In this document: in pieces, positions 1 to 11,285 of the stretch
Layout of the letters: every line of letters starts with the position of its first letter
How positions within the stretch are numbered: position 1 is the first letter of the stretch
Assembly (NCBI RefSeq): GCF_032118995.1
Contig: NC_092665.1
Location: 11,326,512-11,390,511 of the forward strand
Source of the DNA: Asterias amurensis
Taxonomy: Eukaryota; Echinodermata; Asteroidea; Forcipulatida; Asteriidae
Direction of reading: 5' to 3'
DNA: 64,000 nt
Position numbers and translations under genes: made by a program
The notes under the pieces: generated by a model
Databases searched by the model: none
The model's input: the letters and a program-made list of their open reading frames with translations, nothing else
Told to the model about the DNA's origin: nothing

Positions 1-205
1 GTAGTTGTACACTGTTGTTGCCAGGCATATATTTTTTTATTTTTTTTTCACGTTTAAAAAAATTTTTAAAATGCGGAATTCCGCGGAAACGCGGAAGAGT
101 TGCATGCCTGTGTATACAGCCTGCTTTGAAATGCCATGGAATATACAATGCCACTGTTATTGTAAACACGGGAGGTGCAGACCTGACGAAAGTTAATACA
201 ATTAC

Positions 206-322
206 CTTAAACTTTGTTGGCTCTTGTAATTTGTCACCATATTTGCGTATACTGGAATAATGATCGCCATTATGGTAAGCTAAGTGTAGCTCCCTGGTAC
301 CTGGGCGATCGTTTCCTGATAT
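206..322 (-). CDS. OTUD3: OTUD3 coding exon 5 (catalytic His)
   Basis: This 39-codon, phase 0-0 exon reads [16 protein letters not shown], then [13 protein letters not shown], then KLQEPTKFK. The WRISG...TRELH alignment to vertebrate WQIRG...VRELH supports the acceptor at 323-324. DHY carries the presumed catalytic His181. The donor GT is at 204-205. The next exon is to the left of the window; 1-205 is intron with no recognised content. Confidence 0.9.
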
Positions 323-3300
323 CTGTGGATAGAGGTTAAACACAAAACACGTTAACCCAAATCCTCTTTATTTCTTCAGCTAGGAGACCCTCCCATACCT
401 TCCAAAACTCCCAACTCCATGGTAACTTAAAGGGACAAATTGCTTTGGATCGGGCAATTTGGTCTATGAAAATCATTTGAAACTGTTTGTTATAAAAATG
501 TGTATGATTCGAAAGATGTTTTAAAAGTAGAATATAATGATCCACACAAATATGCCTCAAATTTGCGTGGTTTTCCTTTTACTTTCCAAACTAACACCGT
601 CCGCCATTTTGTGGAGTCACAAATTTGACCCTACAAAAGCAGTACTGTGTTAGTTTACCATTTAAAAGGAAAACTACTGTTACCATTTAAAAGGAAAACT
701 ATGCAACTTTGTGTGTATTCTACTTTTAAAGCATCTTTCTAACAATATGCATTTTAAAACAAACGGTTTCAAACGCTTTTCATTGACCACCTCGCCCAAT
801 CCATGGCACCGTGTTCCTTTACCACCCAAGTGTTTGGTGCAATTGTAAGCTTGGCCTGCAGTATCAAAGGTCACACAACTTTTTGAAGGCGTCTTGTGAC
901 CGATCGGATCAAGAACACTGGTCTCAACCTCTGGTGCTTCTGATCAGCAGAGTGTGGGTTTGAGTCCCAGTCATGACACTTGTGTCCTTAAGCAAGACAC
1001 TTAACCATTATTCCTTTTTCCTTTGGATGGAACAAAAGCCCTAGGTAAACAAGGTTTCGACCAGCTTGCTCTAGTCATCGTCCACAGATTGAAGAGTATT
1101 TCACATGCTGGTCTGAGGTTTTGCCTCAACACTAACACATTATGCAGAATCACATTAGGGGGCTATGGCTACGGCTGGATCACAGCATCACCATGTGTTA
1201 AAGTATAGGACTTCCTTAGCAACACACTTAGAAACAGTCGTAGCCGTAGCCGCCAATCGGAATACGGCTTCATACAAGAGTTTCTTGACTCACTCACTCT
1301 CCAGTCTGGTGCATTCAACTGGTGGATAACAACATTCAGGCCATGCCGACGTGCAAATGCAACAATGCTGTCATTGCCGGCGTAGGTACCAGACTTGGCT
1401 AGATTCTCAACTGCAAACAAATAGGGAAGAGTTGGGAGTATTTACCATACAAGGATTCAGCATTCTATGCTATCATTAAAGGCACTGGACACCTTTGGTA
1501 ATTGTCAAAGACCAGTCTTCTCACTTGGTGTATCCCAACATATGCGTACAATAACAAATCTGTGAAAATTTGAGCTCAATTGGTCATCAAAGTCGCAAGA
1601 GACTAATTAATGAAAGAAAGAAAACCATTGTTGCTCGAATTTGTGTGCTTTCAGATGCCTAAGAAAATGCTTCAGGCCTGAAGTATTTTAATATTTGAGA
1701 AAGAAATGACCGCGTTCTCAAAAACTAAATTACTTCAGAGGCAGCCGTTTCTCATAATGTTTTATGCTCGTTTACCAAGTAAGTTTTTATGCTAACAATC
1801 ATTTCGAGTAATAACCAATAGTGTCCAGTGCCTTTCAGTCAATCAAGTGTATCATTTATTAAATTATTTACAAAGAAAGAAACGATGAAAGGTCATACTT
1901 CCGTACTTATCTAAAGAAAATTGTAAAAAAATTATATCCGAAAGCATACTTCTTATAAACATGGTAAACGTAGCAAGCATCCTGTGAAATATTTATTCTC
2001 CGTTGATTTGAGGTCAATACAAATATCTGAATCTGAGAGACGATTCATGCATGAATAGTTTTTCATATTTTTCAGAAATTGCATTTGCGAATGCTGGGGC
2101 CAGAGATTCGGTTTGTACCGGCCCGCTGTCATCTCGCTAAACGTGGATCGATTTGACGATCATGCGAAAATACTATGACAGTGTTTTCTCAGCAAGTAGT
2201 ACTTGTATTCAGCTGAGATTTTCACAGGTGACGTTTGTTGTATCTTTGTTTGTAAATTTGCCAATGTATCAGCATTACGTTGACGAAAACCAAATGTTGA
2301 CCCTACATTTGAATCATTTCAAAAAGAATACAAGTCTTACTGTGTTTGTCAAAAGGCACATCATCCTCAACAAATGGTTCAAAGTCCCCTCTGTGATCGA
2401 GAATATACCGGACCGTTTCCCCCCTGTGCTTCAAATGGTTGCGTCCATGGCCATCCAGCTGATCTCCCAAGGCGCGAAACAAACAGTTCCTAGTCACAAC
2501 AATGAGATTAGTACAGTTAAAGGCAGTGGACACTATTGGTAATTACTCAAAATAATTATAAGCATAAAACCTTTCTTATGGGGAGAAGTTAATGGTATAA
2601 AACATTGTAAGAAACAGCTCCCTCTGATGTGCCATAGTTTTTGAGAAAGAAGTAATTTTTCACGAATTTAATTTCGAGACCTCAGATTTAGAACTTGAGG
2701 TCTCGAAATAAACCATCTAAACACACACAACTTTGTGTGACAAGGGTGTTTTCTTCTTTCATTATCTCGCAACTTTGATGACCGATTGAGCTCAAATTTT
2801 CACAGGTTAGTTATTTCATGCAAATAATTGTGATACACCAACTGTGAAGGCTTGTCTTTGACAATATTACCAATAGTGTCCACTGCCTTTTAAGATGCAA
2901 GAATTTCAAAGCACTTATAAGATTCATCTCAAGATAAGAGTTGTCAAACAACTACTTATTTCTTAATTTCCAACTTGATTTGATATTGATTGTGATTTTG
3001 ATACTGTGGAAATAAACTGACAAACTGACAATTGTGACATCACACTTTTCTTGGCAAAGAAAAAAAATAGTGAAGATCACAGATTTACATAAAACTAACA
3101 GGGTCTAAATGATGATAGTAGAAAACATCCCTTAAAATATTTCTGTCTGAAATGTCATATTTGATGAGAAATAAATAAAACTGATATTCTGTTTACAGTT
3201 TATCGCTCATTGGGTGTTTTATTCACTGTTTTTTGCATCATTGTCATGCAGAAATGTAACCAGTTTTTCACAATTTTTGTCAAGACCCAGATGACCGATC

Positions 3301-5954
3301 GATCTCAAACTTCTACAGGTTTGTCAGCTTATGTATATAGCTCATTACATAAAGTGGTTACACTGCCAGCAACTGTTTTGTTAGCAAAAACCAGTTCTGT
3401 AATGTTCCTTCAAAGGCAGTGGACACTGTTGGTAATTGTCAAAGACTAGCCATCATAGTTGGTGTATCTCAACATATGCATAAAATAACTAACCTATGAA
3501 AATTTGAGCTATATCGGTCATCAAAGTTGCGAGATAATAATGAAAGACGAAAACACCCTAATCACACAAAGTTGTTTGCAGTTAGATGCTTGACTTCAAG
3601 ACCTCAAATTCTAAACTTGAGGTCTCAAAATTAAATTTGTGCAAAAGTACTTCTTTCTCAAAAACTACGTCAGTTCGGAGGGAGCCGTATCTCACAATGT
3701 TTTATGCTATCGACCTCTCCCCATTACTCATTACCAAGTAAGGTTTTATGCCAATAATTACTTTGAGTAATAACCAAAAGTGTCCACTGCCTTTAAGATT
3801 GACACAGTTAAGGTCAATCTTAGCTCATTGTGAAATCGATCCCCAAGGTCTTATTAGAAGTGTCCATCTTTGTCCAAAGAATCACTTTCTACTAGTGACA
3901 TTTTGAAGAAATTTAGGTCAAAACATGTACAAATGTATGGCAGCTAAGAACAACATCTTTTGATGAGCAGAAAGAGGTTACACAAGCCATCACATTATGT
4001 GCATTGTTTGTGACCGGTTTCATGCTCATTTTGCTTTGCAGACGATTGTGCTCAGCACCATTTTCCACTTCTATCTTAAAGCTTTTTCAAACTTGGCATA
4101 TCTGTGATGTATTGACTGACAAAGTAGACCGGCATGCAAATGTAACTTCACTAATGTATTGACTGACAAAGTAGACAGGCATACAACTGTAACTTCACTA
4201 AAAAAGAGGTATTACACAGTTTCCTGTAAAGAGCGGAATCAGCTGATTCGAGGAAAAGTTGCATGCCTGAGTAGATCCTTACAACTTCATAATGGACTGA
4301 ACTAATTTCATTGCGTGTGCTTGCCTCTGCAATTATGCGCATATGTCGCCCCTGTAAAACACAAAAGTCCGTGGGCCATTAGCGCAAAATTCCACAGTAA
4401 TCAGAGCCTTGATGCTTATCATTCTGACCTACCCATCTCCTGGTATATCTCGAAGCTCCAACCCTACAATCTGTAGCTGTGTTGCGAAACTGGCAAAGTT
4501 CTCATCGTCTGCAAGATAAGATTCATCCTTTCGCTGCTTCCTGTAGTTATTGGTGTAAATAAGACAAAAGAGAGACAAGGTTTTAAAGGCAGTGGACACT
4601 ATTGGTAATTACTCCAAATAATTATCAGCATAAAACCTCACTTGGAAACGAGTAATGGGGAGAGGTCGATAGTATAAGACATTGTGAGAAACGGCTCCCT
4701 CTGAAGGGACATAATTTTTGAGAAAGAAGTAATTTTCCACAAATTTAATTTCGGAACCTCAAGTTTAGAATTTGAGGTCTCGAAATCAAGCATCTGAAAG
4801 CACACAACTTCATGTGACAAGGGTGTTTTTTCTTTCACTATTATCTCGCAACTCAGACTACCAATTGAGCTCAAATTTATACATGTATGCTAAGATACAC
4901 CATTCACACCAAGTGAGAAGACTGGTCTTCAACAATTACCAATAGTGTCCACTGTCTTTAACAAACTTCCTGGTATTTTTTCCTTTTAACCTTTCGTTAG
5001 TTTGACCATTCGTTTGTTAATGAAAGACCAACTATACCAGCCTGCATGAGAATATCATGTGGTGAATGTCTGACTGCTTTTGAATCCCACAGTACACAGT
5101 CAACCCTCTTACTGTTTGTCTATTCAATATCGTCCACTGTTGTTTTATATGATTGCAAAATTAGTCAGCCTTCAATATGGTGAATATTATTATATTATTA
5201 TATTATGAATCCCACAGTGCACAGTCAACCCTCCTACAGTTTATCCATTCAATATCATCCACTGTGGTTTTGAATGACAATGCCAGCCTGCCAATATCAC
5301 ATGGCTACTCAGTACAATCAACCCTCCTACTGTTTGACTATTTAATGTCATCCCAAGTAGTTTTGAATGATAGGCAAACTATGCCAGCCTGCACTACGGT
5401 ATCATGTGGTGAATGTTTTTTCACAGTACACAGTCAACCCTCCTGCTGTCTGACCATTCAATATCATCCACTATGGTTTTGAATGATTGATAAACTTTGC
5501 AAGTGTGCAATATAATATCACGTGACGAATGTAACTACACAGTACACAGTCAACCCTCCTACTATCTGACCATTCAATATCATCCACTGTGGTTTTGAAT
5601 AGCTCTGCCGTATAATGTGTTATATAGTTAATGCATCAACACAGTACACATACACACAAAGTACTTTCCTTTCTGTGTAGTCCCGTGCAGTTATGGCAAC
5701 TATTCTTCTTTATAATCAGATCACAATAATTTCTCATTCCTAATTTGAAGCAACAAAAACTATTCCTTTACTTTTTGATGACTCTAGAAGTAGCCTATAC
5801 AGACCTTTTACGCAAAGTCTCAAGTTTTGTAATCTATGGCCAACCTGTAAGCATTTCTTGTTGCTCGTTCATCCCGTTTGCGTTCTTGATGGTCCTGTCT
5901 TTGACTTCCTGTCGTTGTCTTGGACTGCTTCCGGTTGTTCCCATGTTTGCTCAT
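206..5954 (-). CDS. OTUD3: OTU-domain deubiquitinase OTUD3, 5' part of gene (exons 1-5; 3' exons lie outside the window)
   Basis: Five exons (5845-5954, 4433-4540, 2341-2489, 1298-1410, 206-322) join in phase to give 199 codons. OTUD3 is a cysteine protease that removes ubiquitin from substrates in the cytosol. The N-terminus is basic (about residues 1-45, with QERKRDER). The OTU domain follows: PGDGNC at 70-75 with Asp72 and the nucleophile Cys75, then [54 protein letters not shown], and RELHLAY...DHY with the likely catalytic His181. These blocks follow vertebrate OTUD3 in order and spacing. The start is the first Met, six codons before a lysine/arginine-rich run; I saw no better upstream start. 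The UBA-like C-terminal half is missing because the gene runs off the left edge. Introns are loaded with MITEs. Family assignment is firm; expression and activity are inferred. Confidence 0.93.
427..821. mobile_element. Palindromic TTAA MITE (family B) in the OTUD3 intron
   Basis: The ends are TTAAAGGGACA and GTGTTCCTTT. The two halves are mutual inverted copies (GATCCACACAAA...GCGTGGTTTTCC, then complements). The right half is rearranged, with a local duplication of CCATTTAAAAGGAAAACTA at about 659-700. Related copies are at 17640-18029 and 55950-56333. Confidence 0.8.
905..1050 (+). mobile_element. tRNA-derived SINE fragment
   Basis: It carries CAGCAGAGTGTGGGTTTGAG (a degenerate Pol III B box) followed by TGACACTTGTGTCCTTAAGC and the GATGGAACAAAAGCC segment. 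These match the SINE whose full form lies at 62216-63005. Confidence 0.7.
1298..1410 (-). CDS. OTUD3: OTUD3 coding exon 4
   Basis: It encodes [20 protein letters not shown] followed by [18 protein letters not shown], a highly conserved OTUD3 core block. The first codon is split with exon 3. The donor at 1296-1297 leaves phase 0, which matches exon 5. A second GTGAGT four bases downstream would break the frame. Confidence 0.95.
1476..1836 (-). mobile_element. TTAA MITE (family A) in OTUD3 intron
   Basis: The inverted ends are variants of AGGCAGTGGACACTATTGG, next to TTAA on the left; the right end has mutated. Strand '-' in family A entries means the copy starts with the GTCAAAGACCAGTC side; '+' means it starts with the TACTCAAAATAATT side. 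The body carries the recurring GAGACCTCA and CTCAAATTTTCACAG segments. No coding capacity. Confidence 0.85.
2341..2489 (-). CDS. OTUD3: OTUD3 coding exon 3 (catalytic Cys)
   Basis: It encodes [20 protein letters not shown] through [14 protein letters not shown]. The nucleophilic cysteine (Cys75) is the second codon. The acceptor AG is at 2490-2491 and the donor GT at 2339-2340. A branch-point-like TACTAAT (complement of 2507-2513) sits about 18-24 nt upstream of the acceptor, right beside a MITE that begins at 2517. Confidence 0.95.
2517..2893 (+). mobile_element. TTAA MITE (family A), next to the OTUD3 exon 3 acceptor
   Basis: It is flanked by TTAA at 2517-2520 and 2890-2893, with matching inverted ends. 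It begins 27 nt from the acceptor of exon 3. Confidence 0.92.
3040..3200. mobile_element. Partial copy of palindromic MITE (family C)
   Basis: It shares AGATCACAGATTTACATAAA, GATGATAGTAGAAAACATCC and a GATGAGAAATAAATAAAAC end with the complete element at 37182-37543. Confidence 0.5.
3410..3796 (-). mobile_element. TTAA MITE (family A) in OTUD3 intron 2
   Basis: The right flank is TTAA (3793-3796) and the left is mutated (TTCAA). The inverted ends and body match the family. Confidence 0.9.
4433..4540 (-). CDS. OTUD3: OTUD3 coding exon 2 (ends in the PGDG of the catalytic motif)
   Basis: It encodes [18 protein letters not shown] and continues through FATQLQ and LRDIPGDG, the run-up to the OTU catalytic cysteine. 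The acceptor AG is at 4541-4542 and the donor GT at 4431-4432. The last codon (GG) is completed by the first base of exon 3. An alternative AG at 4509-4510 is possible but its phase does not match exon 1. Confidence 0.9.
4583..4961 (+). mobile_element. TTAA MITE (family A) in OTUD3 intron 1
   Basis: TTAA lies on both sides (4583-4586 and 4958-4961). It starts 42 nt from the acceptor of exon 2. Confidence 0.92.
5015..5605. repeat. Degenerate tandem repeat in OTUD3 intron 1, about five units of 98-121 bp
   Basis: A core beginning CACAGTACACAGTCAACCCT, followed by a variant of CCATTCAATATCATCCACTG, recurs at about 5090, 5211, 5309, 5425 and 5537. Units differ by substitutions and small indels. 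The open frames across it are repeat artefacts. Confidence 0.8.
5845..5954 (-). CDS. OTUD3: OTUD3 coding exon 1
   Basis: It starts at the ATG at 5952-5954 and encodes 36 codons plus two bases ([10 protein letters not shown]...[14 protein letters not shown]). The donor is GT at 5843-5844. The reading phase (2) matches exon 2. The lysine/arginine-rich content resembles the OTUD3 N-terminus, although this part is poorly conserved in the family. Confidence 0.8.
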
Positions 5955-6100
5955 GATAAAACTATACAAAAATGTCCAAAAACAGAAATACTATTGAGTG
6001 AGGAAAATTCATATTAAGTTCAAAATAATTTGCTATGTTTTTATTGATTGCGAAAAAGCCAGAGAACATCAGCATTGAATATTTTGCCTGCTCTTTAGTA

Positions 6101-6486
6101 TTAAAGGCAGTGGACACTATTGGTAATTACTTAAAACATTTATTAGCACACAACCTTACTTGGTAATGAGTAATGGGGAGAGGTTGATATTGTGAGAAAC
6201 GGCTCCCTCTGAAGTGACGTAGTTTTTGAGAAAGAAGTAATTTTCATCGAATTTGATTTCAAGACCTCAGATTTAGAACTTGAGGTCTCAAAATAAAGCA
6301 TCTGAAAGCACACAACTCTGTGACTGTGTGACCAAGGGTGTTTTTTCTTTCATTATTATCTCCCAACTTTGATGACCGTTTTGAGCTCAAATTTTCACAG
6401 GTTTGTTATTGTATACATGTATGTTGAGATACAGCAAGTGAGAAGACTGGTCTTTGACAATTGTCAATAGTGTCCAGTGTCTTTAA
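6101..6486 (+). mobile_element. TTAA MITE (family A) upstream of OTUD3
   Basis: TTAA lies on both sides, the element is 386 bp, and the inverted ends are GGCAGTGGACACTATTGG and a mutated complement. It sits about 150 bp upstream of the OTUD3 start codon, so it may lie in or near the promoter. Confidence 0.92.
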
Positions 6487-6726
6487 TATTAATGAGGGAA
6501 ACTTCCCCAAGTTGCAGGATATTCTGCAATTAATCTCCTCACAGTAGGTTTATAGGGCCTACCTTAGTCGCCCCAGTCACGAGGTCTAGCCGTTAATGGC
6601 GCTAAGTGCAATCCATCTATGCTATTCTAAATAATCAATTCGATCTACGTTATAATTTTGGCAATACAGTTACGATTACATAAATAAAGGTTCATCGCGA
6701 ATAGCAAAATATCAAGAGAGGGCGCT

Positions 6727-7054
6727 GTAGAAATAGAACCCGGAGAACGCTGAGTGTCTCATTGTGCGTGCGGTTTCGTTGTGAGACCATTTTTATGGAC
6801 ACCTACACACCATTTTCGTAATGCGTGTATGGCAAAATATTTTGCCATACAATTTTGCCATACAATGACATCATCATTGACCAATGAAAACACTAGAAAT
6901 GGTCTATGTGCGCTGACATCTTGCCATTTTGCCATACGCGCGTGTCACACGATGATAATTTTGCCATACGCGCATATTGCGCAGTATTGATACGCCGCGT
7001 CCACAGACGACACAGAGGGTGGTCGAGCTCAACATTCTCAGGGTTCTATTTCTG
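6727..7054. mobile_element. MITE-like element with about 27-bp inverted ends
   Basis: The left end AGAAATAGAACCCGGAGAAC is matched inversely by the right end (CTCAGGGTTCTATTTCT). The interior repeats TTTTGCCATAC about five times (6839-6970), some followed by GCGCG. There is no coding content and the target duplication is unclear. Confidence 0.7.
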
Positions 7055-7195
7055 ATGACCCACACATAGGTTATGCGTGTGCACGCCGTGCATAACAACA
7101 TGAACCGCGGTAGCAAATGCCCTGTCTGCCTACCCATAAATTAGGCCCAGTAGTAACTGGTGCGCTGTATTTGATTTTGAGTGTAGTGTATTATT

Positions 7196-7275
7196 TTTAT
7201 TACTTTTTTCGAAATTTTGACATTATTGGTCATGACCGATAATGTCAATGTCAAAATTTCGAAAAAAGGAATACA
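7196..7275. repeat. Short inverted repeat (hairpin)
   Basis: The arms TTTTTTCGAAATTTTGACAT and its complement flank a short loop containing GGTCATGACC. It is probably the remnant of a small fold-back element. Confidence 0.7.
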
Positions 7276-7614
7276 ACGCCCCTGTATTCTAGCTCTAGAA
7301 TGAAAAAAACCTCAGTCACTACAGACTAGGCTATAATTAAAAAATTTGTAATAAAAGTCACTATTACAATTTCCCGAAATAGATGCAGCACGTTGTGAAC
7401 GTAATTAAAAAATAAAAGTGAAAACAAACCTGGTTTTCATTTCCTTTTAATCTTAATTAAAAACGGGGACGAAAGTGGACAGCTAAAGGTAATCATTTTC
7501 AAATAAACCATGCAAATCTCTGATCAATTTCTACTCTAATCTGATTCTTTTTCAATGTTACTATCTCCATAGTGACAACTAAAGCTTTTTAATACTTGCC
7601 CCTCAGCAATTTTC

Positions 7615-8270
7615 GGTCCTACTAAAAGCCGACAACAAGCCGACAACGCCGACAACAAGTCCAGAGCGCCGCCAACACGCCGCCAACACGTTTTAAATAC
7701 CTCAAAAATGGCAAATAAACTATATACATTTTAGAACTATATGTGTTCTGTAATATAAACATAAAGTTAATGTAAAAACTTCACAAAAAGTGTGAATTTT
7801 TAACCAGAAAAAAACTTCACTTGCACGGAAAGCGGTCGGACGCCATCTTGGCTTAAAAACCGTGTTTGGACCAGACCATTATGATACGGGTAGATTTAGC
7901 ACTTGTCAACAACAGAGGGCGGGCTTCATGTGAAGACCTTCACTGCAGTGTGCACAGTGCATGACGCCCGCCCTCTATTGCTAAGTCTGACTCACCCGCA
8001 TCATAATGGACTGGTCCAAACACGATTTTAAGCCAAGATGGCGTCCGACCGTTCTCCGTGAACGTTAAGTTTTTTTTCTGGTTAAAAATTCACACTTTTC
8101 GTGAAGTTTTTCCATTAAATTTATGTTTATACTACAAAACACACATAGTTCTAAAATGTATATGGTTTATTTGCCATTTTTGAGGTATTTAAAACTTGTT
8201 GGCGGCGTGTTGGCGGCGCTCTGGACTTGTTGTCGGCGTTGTCGGCTTGTTGTCGGCTTTTAGTAGGACC
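7615..8270. mobile_element. 656-bp fold-back element with about 320-bp inverted arms and a 9-10-bp target duplication
   Basis: The left arm starts GGTCCTACTAAAAGCCGACA and the right arm ends with its near-perfect complement. The arms continue through the CGCCGCCAACACG tract, ATACCTCAAAAATGGCAAAT and GGACGCCATCTTGGCTTAAA. GCAATTTTCG occurs at 7606-7615 and 8272-8281, flanking the element as a probable target duplication. Long arms with a 9-10 bp duplication are typical of Mutator-like (MULE) non-autonomous elements. That class call is inference. Confidence 0.85.
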
Positions 8271-8904
8271 CGCAATTTTCGCCAACCGATATGGCGAGGC
8301 CATAGAGTAGCTCATATGGCCGCCGGCTTTTTCACATCGCACCTAGTCTTGGTTCTCGCGTCGCTTCTTCTCGTTCTGTGTCGCTTTTCAAAACACATTT
8401 TCAACAGAGGGCGCTGTAACAAGAACACGGCTGATCCACACCGAGCGAGAGCGACCATAACCTACAGTCCCATCGCCCAATACATAATACAATCATGGAG
8501 GTAGTCTCCATGATACAATCCACCGTTTTTTAATCGCTTCAAAGTTTTTGTAAAACAACCTTGTTACGATTATAATTGGAGGCAGTGCGGGTTTTTTAAA
8601 AGAGAAAATAAAAAAAGTGCCAAACAACAACCAACTGCTCTCTGGAAACGTGAATTGTTTATTTTCAAAAACTAGCAAATTCATAGCAGAAGTTCAAACA
8701 AACTCTATTTTTTTAATAATCAGCAACCATCAGAACAAAATACTATAGACCTTTCACAAAGTCACAGCTCGAATTTTGGCAAGCCGAGGTTGGTAATACT
8801 AAAAAAAAGCCAGACAGCCACAGTTTGTTACACAAATTCAAGTTGAATTTGTTTTCAACAAAGCAACCAATCAGACATTTGCAGAAAATGTTGAATTTTT
8901 GACA

Positions 8905-9140
8905 CTCTTGTAATTACTCAAAATAATTGTTAGCATAAACCTACTTGTTTTAACAAGTAGGAGCCTACTGATAATAAACATAAAACATTATGTGAAACGG
9001 CTACATCTGAAGTGACACAATTTTGGAGAAATAGAATTCTAGATCAAATAATAACAGACTTCAGGCCTGAATCTTGTGTTATCAGGCATCTGAAAACACA
9101 CAAATGTTGTTCAATAAGGGGTCTTTTTCTTTCACGGGAT
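8905..9140 (+). mobile_element. Truncated, degenerate family A MITE
   Basis: It shares GTAATTACTCAAAATAATTG, GTGAAACGGCT.CATCTGAAGTGACA and GCATCTGAAA.CACACAA with family A. Both ends are missing. Confidence 0.75.
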
Positions 9141-9521
9141 GGCGTGGTAGAAAATAACTTATCCACAGAGGGATGGACTTGGGAGAAAAAAACAAAAACA
9201 ACTTCTGTTTTCCACTATTTTACCCAAGATCCAACAAAACAGTTTACGAATAATGATAAATAAGACTGTGAGACTTCCTTCTTTGGTAGTTTGTTCTTCA
9301 TATTATATAACTTTTATTCATCTGAAGTGTATCATACAAAAGGTATTTTAATTTATGTTACAACTAATTTACTAGTAATATTATTTACGTTAGTTAAACA
9401 GTCATTACTTTAACGTGCCATGTTGGACCCCTCCCACCCTCTCGCTAAACAAAGAACTTTTTTGTTTTCTTCTTCTTAAAAAACCCCAAACTATTTTGCA
9501 ATTTCTTTACACCTGAAGCCA

Positions 9522-9769
9522 GGGCCCAATTTCATAGAGCTGCTAAGCACAAAAATTTGCTTAGCATGAAATTTCTTCCTTGATAAAAACAGGATTACCA
9601 ACCAAATTTCCGTTTGTCGCATGTCGTTTCTTATTGGTGTTCAGCTGTTGTTAATGTTTGCTTGTCCTGAAAATCACATGGAAATTTGGTTGGCATTTCT
9701 GTTTTTATCAAGGGAGAAATACCATGCCAAGCAAACTTTTGTGCTTAGCAGCGCTATAAAATTGGCCCC
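9522..9769. mobile_element. GGGCCCAATTTCAT-ended MITE (family D)
   Basis: The inverted ends are GGGCCCAATTTCATAGAGCT and a degenerate complement (CGCTATAAAATTGGCCCC). Inside are inverted TTGCTTAGCATGAAATTTC and CAGGATTACCAACCAAATTT blocks. The family recurs throughout the window. Confidence 0.85.
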
Positions 9770-10077
9770 AGATCACGTTGGACCCCCAGCCCCCTTGTAA
9801 CAAGTTGTAAACGAACATTACAGTGGAAGCAAAGGGTATACATGACTTTGAACTTGAACTACACAAAAGAAACCGGAGTAGTATTTCCAGAACTGTAACA
9901 ATTGGCAGCCTGCTAAATAAGCAAATAAAGAATAAACTTTGTTACCGAATAGATCAAAACTAAAGATACTAATGTTTACAATAACCCACCAGAGCACCTT
10001 TCAGTTTATCAGGATTTGTGCAGTGAACTTTTATCTTTATATTATAATCCTCAACACGGTATATTTGTTTAGAGACC

Positions 10078-10160
10078 CTGGAGGCTATTGGTAAATGTCA
10101 AAGACCAGTCTTCTCACTTGGTGTTTCTCAACATATGCATGAAATAACAAACTAATTACT
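10078..10160 (-). mobile_element. 5' fragment of a family A MITE
   Basis: It carries GGCTATTGGTAAATGTCAAA then GACCAGTCTTCTCACTTGGTG and ATATGCATGAAATAACAAAC, then stops abruptly. Confidence 0.75.
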
Positions 10161-10517
10161 AATGACGACACCGTGCAGACACCAAGAAACACACCTTGTG
10201 TGGCACACAATAGTGTGGCTTGAGTTGGCCACACAATTGGGGCTACAACGGTAGGTTACCACTGGTAGTGTGGATGTACCTGTAGCGATAACAAAAGCCC
10301 ACTGCCCTAATTGGTCAACAAGTCATTCTTTACCCTTTACACAATGACCTTGTACTCAAGGTATCAGTTTTGTTATCAAAATGAGATTTTTTTTGCTAGC
10401 CATAAATTCATTAATTTCAAGTTGACAGACCGACACAGGAAGAGCAAAGTCGATCACTAATCAAGCCATGATTGAATAAAACTCTGTTGTATGTCGATGA
10501 TTATCAAATCCTTTTGA

Positions 10518-10724
10518 GAAAATTTGCTTAGCATGAAATTTCTTCCGTAATAAAAACAGGATTACCAACTAAATTTCCATTTGTTGCATATTGCTTGTTA
10601 CTGCACTGGTATATCCAGCTGTTGTTTGGTTATCCTGATAATTACGTAAAAATTTGGTTGGTAATCCTGTTTTTATTCATGCCAAGCAGATTTTTGTGCT
10701 TGACAGCTATATGAAATTGGGCCC
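10518..10724. mobile_element. Left-truncated family D MITE
   Basis: It matches 9522-9769 from TTTGCTTAGCATGAAATTTC to ATATGAAATTGGGCCC. The left GGGCCC end is missing. Confidence 0.8.
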
Positions 10725-10895
10725 TGGTCTTGACCGCGGTGCCCCTTACAAGGGTTTTTCCATAGCCTTGCAGCTTTCTCAATGAAAGTGCCCTCTGCGA
10801 AATGAAAATGGCTTTGCCCTTTCACAGATGAAATTCCAGGCCATTGGAGCTACCAACATTTGCTTCCTGTAATCAGGGATATATTTAGAATTACA

Positions 10896-11285
10896 TTAAA
10901 CTTGAAGACACCGGACAGTATTGGTAATTGTTCAACCAGTCTTCTGACTTAGTGTATATCAACATGTGCATAAAATAACAAACCTGTGAAAATTTGAGCT
11001 CAATTGGTCGTCTAAGTTGCGAGATAACAATGAAAGAAAAAACACCCTTGTCACACGAAGTTGTGTGCTTTCAGATGTTTGATTTCGAGACCTCAAAATC
11101 TAACTCTGATGTCTCAAAATCAAATTTGTGGAAAATTACTTCTTTCTCGAAAACTACATTACTTCAGAGGGAGCCGTTTCTCACAAAGTGTTATACTATC
11201 AACAACTCCCCATTACTAGTCACCAAATAAGGTTTTATGTTAATAACTATTTTGAGCAGGTACCAATGGTGTCCACTGCCTTTAA
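10896..11285 (-). mobile_element. TTAA MITE (family A)
   Basis: TTAA lies on both sides (10896-10899 and 11282-11285). The left inverted end has diverged (AGACACCGGACAGTATTGG). Confidence 0.9.

Noticed and set aside
2153..2542. Plus-strand open frame of 129 codons
   Set aside because: It runs antisense through OTUD3 exon 3 into a MITE and shows no recognisable domain.
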